Of a stretch of 64,000 nucleotides of DNA, positions 62,149-64,000 are shown in pieces. The notes under the pieces are model-generated. The model saw only the letters and a program-made list of their open reading frames with translations, did no database searches and was not told the origin of the DNA. Numbering within the stretch: position 1 is the first letter of the stretch; each line of letters opens with the position of its first letter. The translations under genes were made by a program, and so were the position numbers. Source of the DNA: Amycolatopsis sp. 2-15 (GTDB lineage: Bacteria; Actinomycetota; Actinomycetes; Mycobacteriales; Pseudonocardiaceae); the NCBI RefSeq assembly GCF_030285625.1, contig NZ_CP127294.1, positions 7,720,001 through 7,784,000 of the forward strand, in the 5' to 3' direction.

Positions 62149-63057
62149 TCAAGCGGGTTGTGCGTCCAACAGCAGCCGCACCTCGGGTGCCACTTCCCGA
62201 GCGAAGGACTCGACCTGGTCGATCGCCTGCTCCTCAGGCCAGAACACGAACGTCGTGAACGGCTGTTCTTCGCCGAGGCGGGCCAGCAGCTGCGCCCATT
62301 GCCGCGCCGTGCCCCGCACGGGGTCGGCGCCCTCGTCGACGCGCAGCCGCCCGGGGTTCGCGGTGATCGTGCCGACCACCTGCGCGATCCGGCGGACCGC
62401 CCAGGGATTCCGGCCCGCCGCCTCGGCCGCGTCGTCGATGATGCGGTTGGCCTCGGCCCACTTCTCGTAGGGCAGGTAGGAGGCGATCGGCGCCGCCCAC
62501 CCGTCGGCGATCCGGCCCGTCAGCGCGAGCGCCTTCGGTCCCTGCGAGCCGGTCCAGATCTCGATGGGGTGCGCCGGCGCCGGGCCCGGGTGGGCCCCGG
62601 CGACCTTGTAGTACTCGCCGTCGAACCGGATCGGCTTGCCGCCGTCGGCCCACAGCGCGCGCAGCACCGTGATCGCTTCCTCCAGCGCGACGTTGGCCTC
62701 GGCGGGAGTCCGCCGCGACACCCCGAGCCGGGTGATCGCGTCCCAGTAGCCGCCGGCGCCGAGCGCCAGCTCGAACCGGCCGCCGGACACCAGGTCCAGC
62801 GCCGCCGCCGTCTTCGCCAGCAACGCCGGCGGCCGCAGTGGCAGGTTCGCCACGTCCGGGAAGACGCTGATCTTGCTCGTGTGCGCCAGCAGATCGCCGG
62901 CGAGGACGAACGTGTCGAGGCAACTCGGCACGTACGGGTGGTCCTGGATCCCGATCAGGTCCAGCCCGGCCGCTTCCGCCGCGCGGGCGAACTGGCGGTT
63001 TCCCACCACGTCGTCGATCGGTGTCAGCGAGACACCGAACTGCAGGTCCTTGCTCAT
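62149..63057 (-). CDS. LLM-class (F420/FMN) oxidoreductase, right paralogue
   Basis: A 302-residue luciferase-family protein with the same block structure as the left paralogue at 49971: LQFGVSLTPIDD, GLDLIGIQDHPY, LVSGGRFELALGAGGYWD, GRIADGWAAPIASYLPYEKW. ATG at 63057. It overlaps the upstream esterase gene by four bases (ATGA), and the unknown 203-residue gene follows, so these form one operon with a further gene beyond the window. Confidence 0.85.
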   Translation of the reverse strand: MSKDLQFGVSLTPIDDVVGNRQFARAAEAAGLDLIGIQDHPYVPSCLDTFVLAGDLLAHTSKISVFPDVANLPLRPPALLAKTAAALDLVSGGRFELALGAGGYWDAITRLGVSRRTPAEANVALEEAITVLRALWADGGKPIRFDGEYYKVAGAHPGPAPAHPIEIWTGSQGPKALALTGRIADGWAAPIASYLPYEKWAEANRIIDDAAEAAGRNPWAVRRIAQVVGTITANPGRLRVDEGADPVRGTARQWAQLLARLGEEQPFTTFVFWPEEQAIDQVESFAREVAPEVRLLLDAQPA

Positions 63058-63953
63058 GCCACGTGCTCCCGGACGAATGCGCCGATGCGGTCGACCGACG
63101 CCGCCGCCTCGGGGAGGAACGATACGAAGTGCTGCCAGATGTGCGGGGCGCCCTTGGTCTCGACCAGCTCCGAAGCCACGCCTGCCGCCAGCGCGCGCTC
63201 GTGGAAGCGGCGCGAGTCGTCGATCATGACCTCTTCGGTGCCGACTTCGAGGTGCAGCGGCGGCAGCCCCGTGAGGTCGCCGAACAGCGGCGACGCGAAC
63301 GGGTCCCGTGGGTCGTGGTCGCCGAGGTAACCGGCCGCGAAGCCGCGCAGCGCTTCCCGGCTTACGAACGGGTCGCGGTCGGCGCGCTCGGCGAACGAGG
63401 GCGCGGAGACCGTCAGATCCGTCCACGGCGACACCGGCACCGCCGCCGCGGGCAGCGGCAGGGCCAGGTCCTTGAGCTTCAACAGCAACGCCAGCGACAG
63501 CCCGCCGCCGGCGGAGTCGCCGCCGACGGCGATCCGGGTCGCCGGCACCGTGTCGAGCAGCGCCCGGTAGGCCGCCACCGCCGCGTCGAGCGCCGCGGGG
63601 AAGCGGTGCTCGGGCGCCAGCGGGTAGTCCGGCAGGTAGACGGTGCCCCGCGAGGCGGTGGCCAGCCGGGCACCCACTTCCCGGTGGTTGTACGCCGAAC
63701 CTTCGGTGTAACCACCGCCGTGGAAGTACAGCAGCGCCCGGCCGGCCACGGAGGCCGGCGTGGTCACCGCGAGCCCCGGGAAGCCCGGGGCCGCGGTGAC
63801 GAGCGCGTCGTCGGGGACGGGGAACTGCTCGCTCCAACGCCGGTAGGCGTCCCGGTGCCGCACGTGTTCCGGCCGGTCGTCGACGGGCATGTGCTCGCCC
63901 ATCGTCGCCAGCAGGTGGTGCGCCTTGGCGAGCTCGGCGCTGAGTGAGATCAT
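63054..63953 (-). CDS. HSL-family alpha/beta hydrolase (carboxylesterase)
   Basis: A 299-residue hormone-sensitive-lipase-type esterase: oxyanion motif FHGGGYTEG (HGGG at 78-81), nucleophile Ser147 in GGDSAGGGL, Asp in LEVGTEEVMIDD and His near the C-terminus in KGAPHIWQHF. It would hydrolyse the ester of the cluster's substrate before or after oxidation by the coupled LLM protein. The ATG at 63953 overlaps the stop of the upstream gene by four bases. Confidence 0.88.
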   Translation of the reverse strand: MISLSAELAKAHHLLATMGEHMPVDDRPEHVRHRDAYRRWSEQFPVPDDALVTAAPGFPGLAVTTPASVAGRALLYFHGGGYTEGSAYNHREVGARLATASRGTVYLPDYPLAPEHRFPAALDAAVAAYRALLDTVPATRIAVGGDSAGGGLSLALLLKLKDLALPLPAAAVPVSPWTDLTVSAPSFAERADRDPFVSREALRGFAAGYLGDHDPRDPFASPLFGDLTGLPPLHLEVGTEEVMIDDSRRFHERALAAGVASELVETKGAPHIWQHFVSFLPEAAASVDRIGAFVREHVA

Positions 63954-64000
63954 TCGTTCTCCTGCGGCAGCAGCACAGGTTTGGTCGCGGTGCCGTTCTT
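63950..64000 (-). CDS. C-terminal end of a gene extending beyond the window
   Basis: Sixteen codons and a stop on the minus strand, ending KPVLLPQENE, overlapping the esterase start by ATGA. It is too short to identify, but it shows that the esterase-LLM operon has at least one more gene to the right. Confidence 0.6.
   Translation of the reverse strand, partial: KNGTATKPVLLPQENE

Overview
The window is a very G+C-rich actinomycete chromosome segment. GTG starts, four-base ATGA/GTGA gene overlaps, twin-arginine exports, an F420/FMN luciferase-family repertoire and the overall gene types point to Pseudonocardiaceae, most likely Amycolatopsis (inference from gene content, not a database result). 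I saw no tRNA, rRNA, CRISPR array or insertion sequence.

Layout. 0-7 kb: the tail of a PQQ-biosynthesis radical-SAM protein (pqqE), a CaCA-type cation exchanger, a CYP102 (P450-BM3)-like haem domain without its reductase and with a divergent TetR repressor, and a second-copy cytochrome c oxidase subunit I preceded by two tiny overlapping ORFs. 7-16 kb: small proteins, decayed remnants (GntR, amidohydrolase, MarR, DUF417), a methyltransferase, an orphan Wzt-like ATPase, a TetR gene overlapping a gene that resembles the 5-hydroxymethyluracil DNA kinase/thymine-hypermodification family, esterases, and a ClC chloride channel whose N-terminus carries 18 copies of a 9-bp repeat. 16-26 kb: a GlxA-type regulator facing a hydrolase and an apparent HD/MFS/quinone-reductase/cupin operon, a TetR with three evenly spaced operators in front of a doubly broken DHA2 drug exporter, and a GAF-Fis activator facing a luciferase-family monooxygenase. 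26-29 kb: small stress or regulatory proteins and a 24-residue peptide that is half arginine.

29-38 kb is a complete L-arabinose operon: araR (LacI type), araB, araD, araA and a three-gene ChvE/Mms-type ABC importer. Two 14-bp AraR-type palindromes lie upstream of araR and inside the first codons of araB. 38-50 kb holds a GT39-like membrane glycosyltransferase, membrane and hypothetical proteins, a frameshifted Eis-type acetyltransferase, a CaiB/BaiF CoA-transferase, a tandem universal stress protein and a GH92 mannosidase interrupted by one amber codon.

50-64 kb looks like one catabolic island. Two paralogous luciferase-family oxidoreductases in the same orientation bracket two aldehyde dehydrogenases, an ATZ/TRZ-type amidohydrolase, a LacI repressor, a creatinase-like M24 protein lacking one metal ligand, a beta-hydroxyacid dehydrogenase, a cytosolic NMT1-like binding protein, an MFS importer, an unknown protein and an HSL-type esterase. 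TGCAATCGTTTGCA-type palindromes sit at the ALDH/amidohydrolase divergent promoter, at the dehydrogenase/binding-protein divergent promoter and in front of the MFS gene. The LacI gene is the last gene of the dehydrogenase operon. The simplest reading is an autoregulated LacI regulon for uptake and breakdown of an unknown ester-, amide- or N-heterocycle-containing compound. It is the best candidate here for an undescribed system.

Broken genes are frequent: about nine in 64 kb. Two of the lesions fall in homopolymer runs and two are Trp-to-stop changes, so sequencing error should be excluded before inferring decay.
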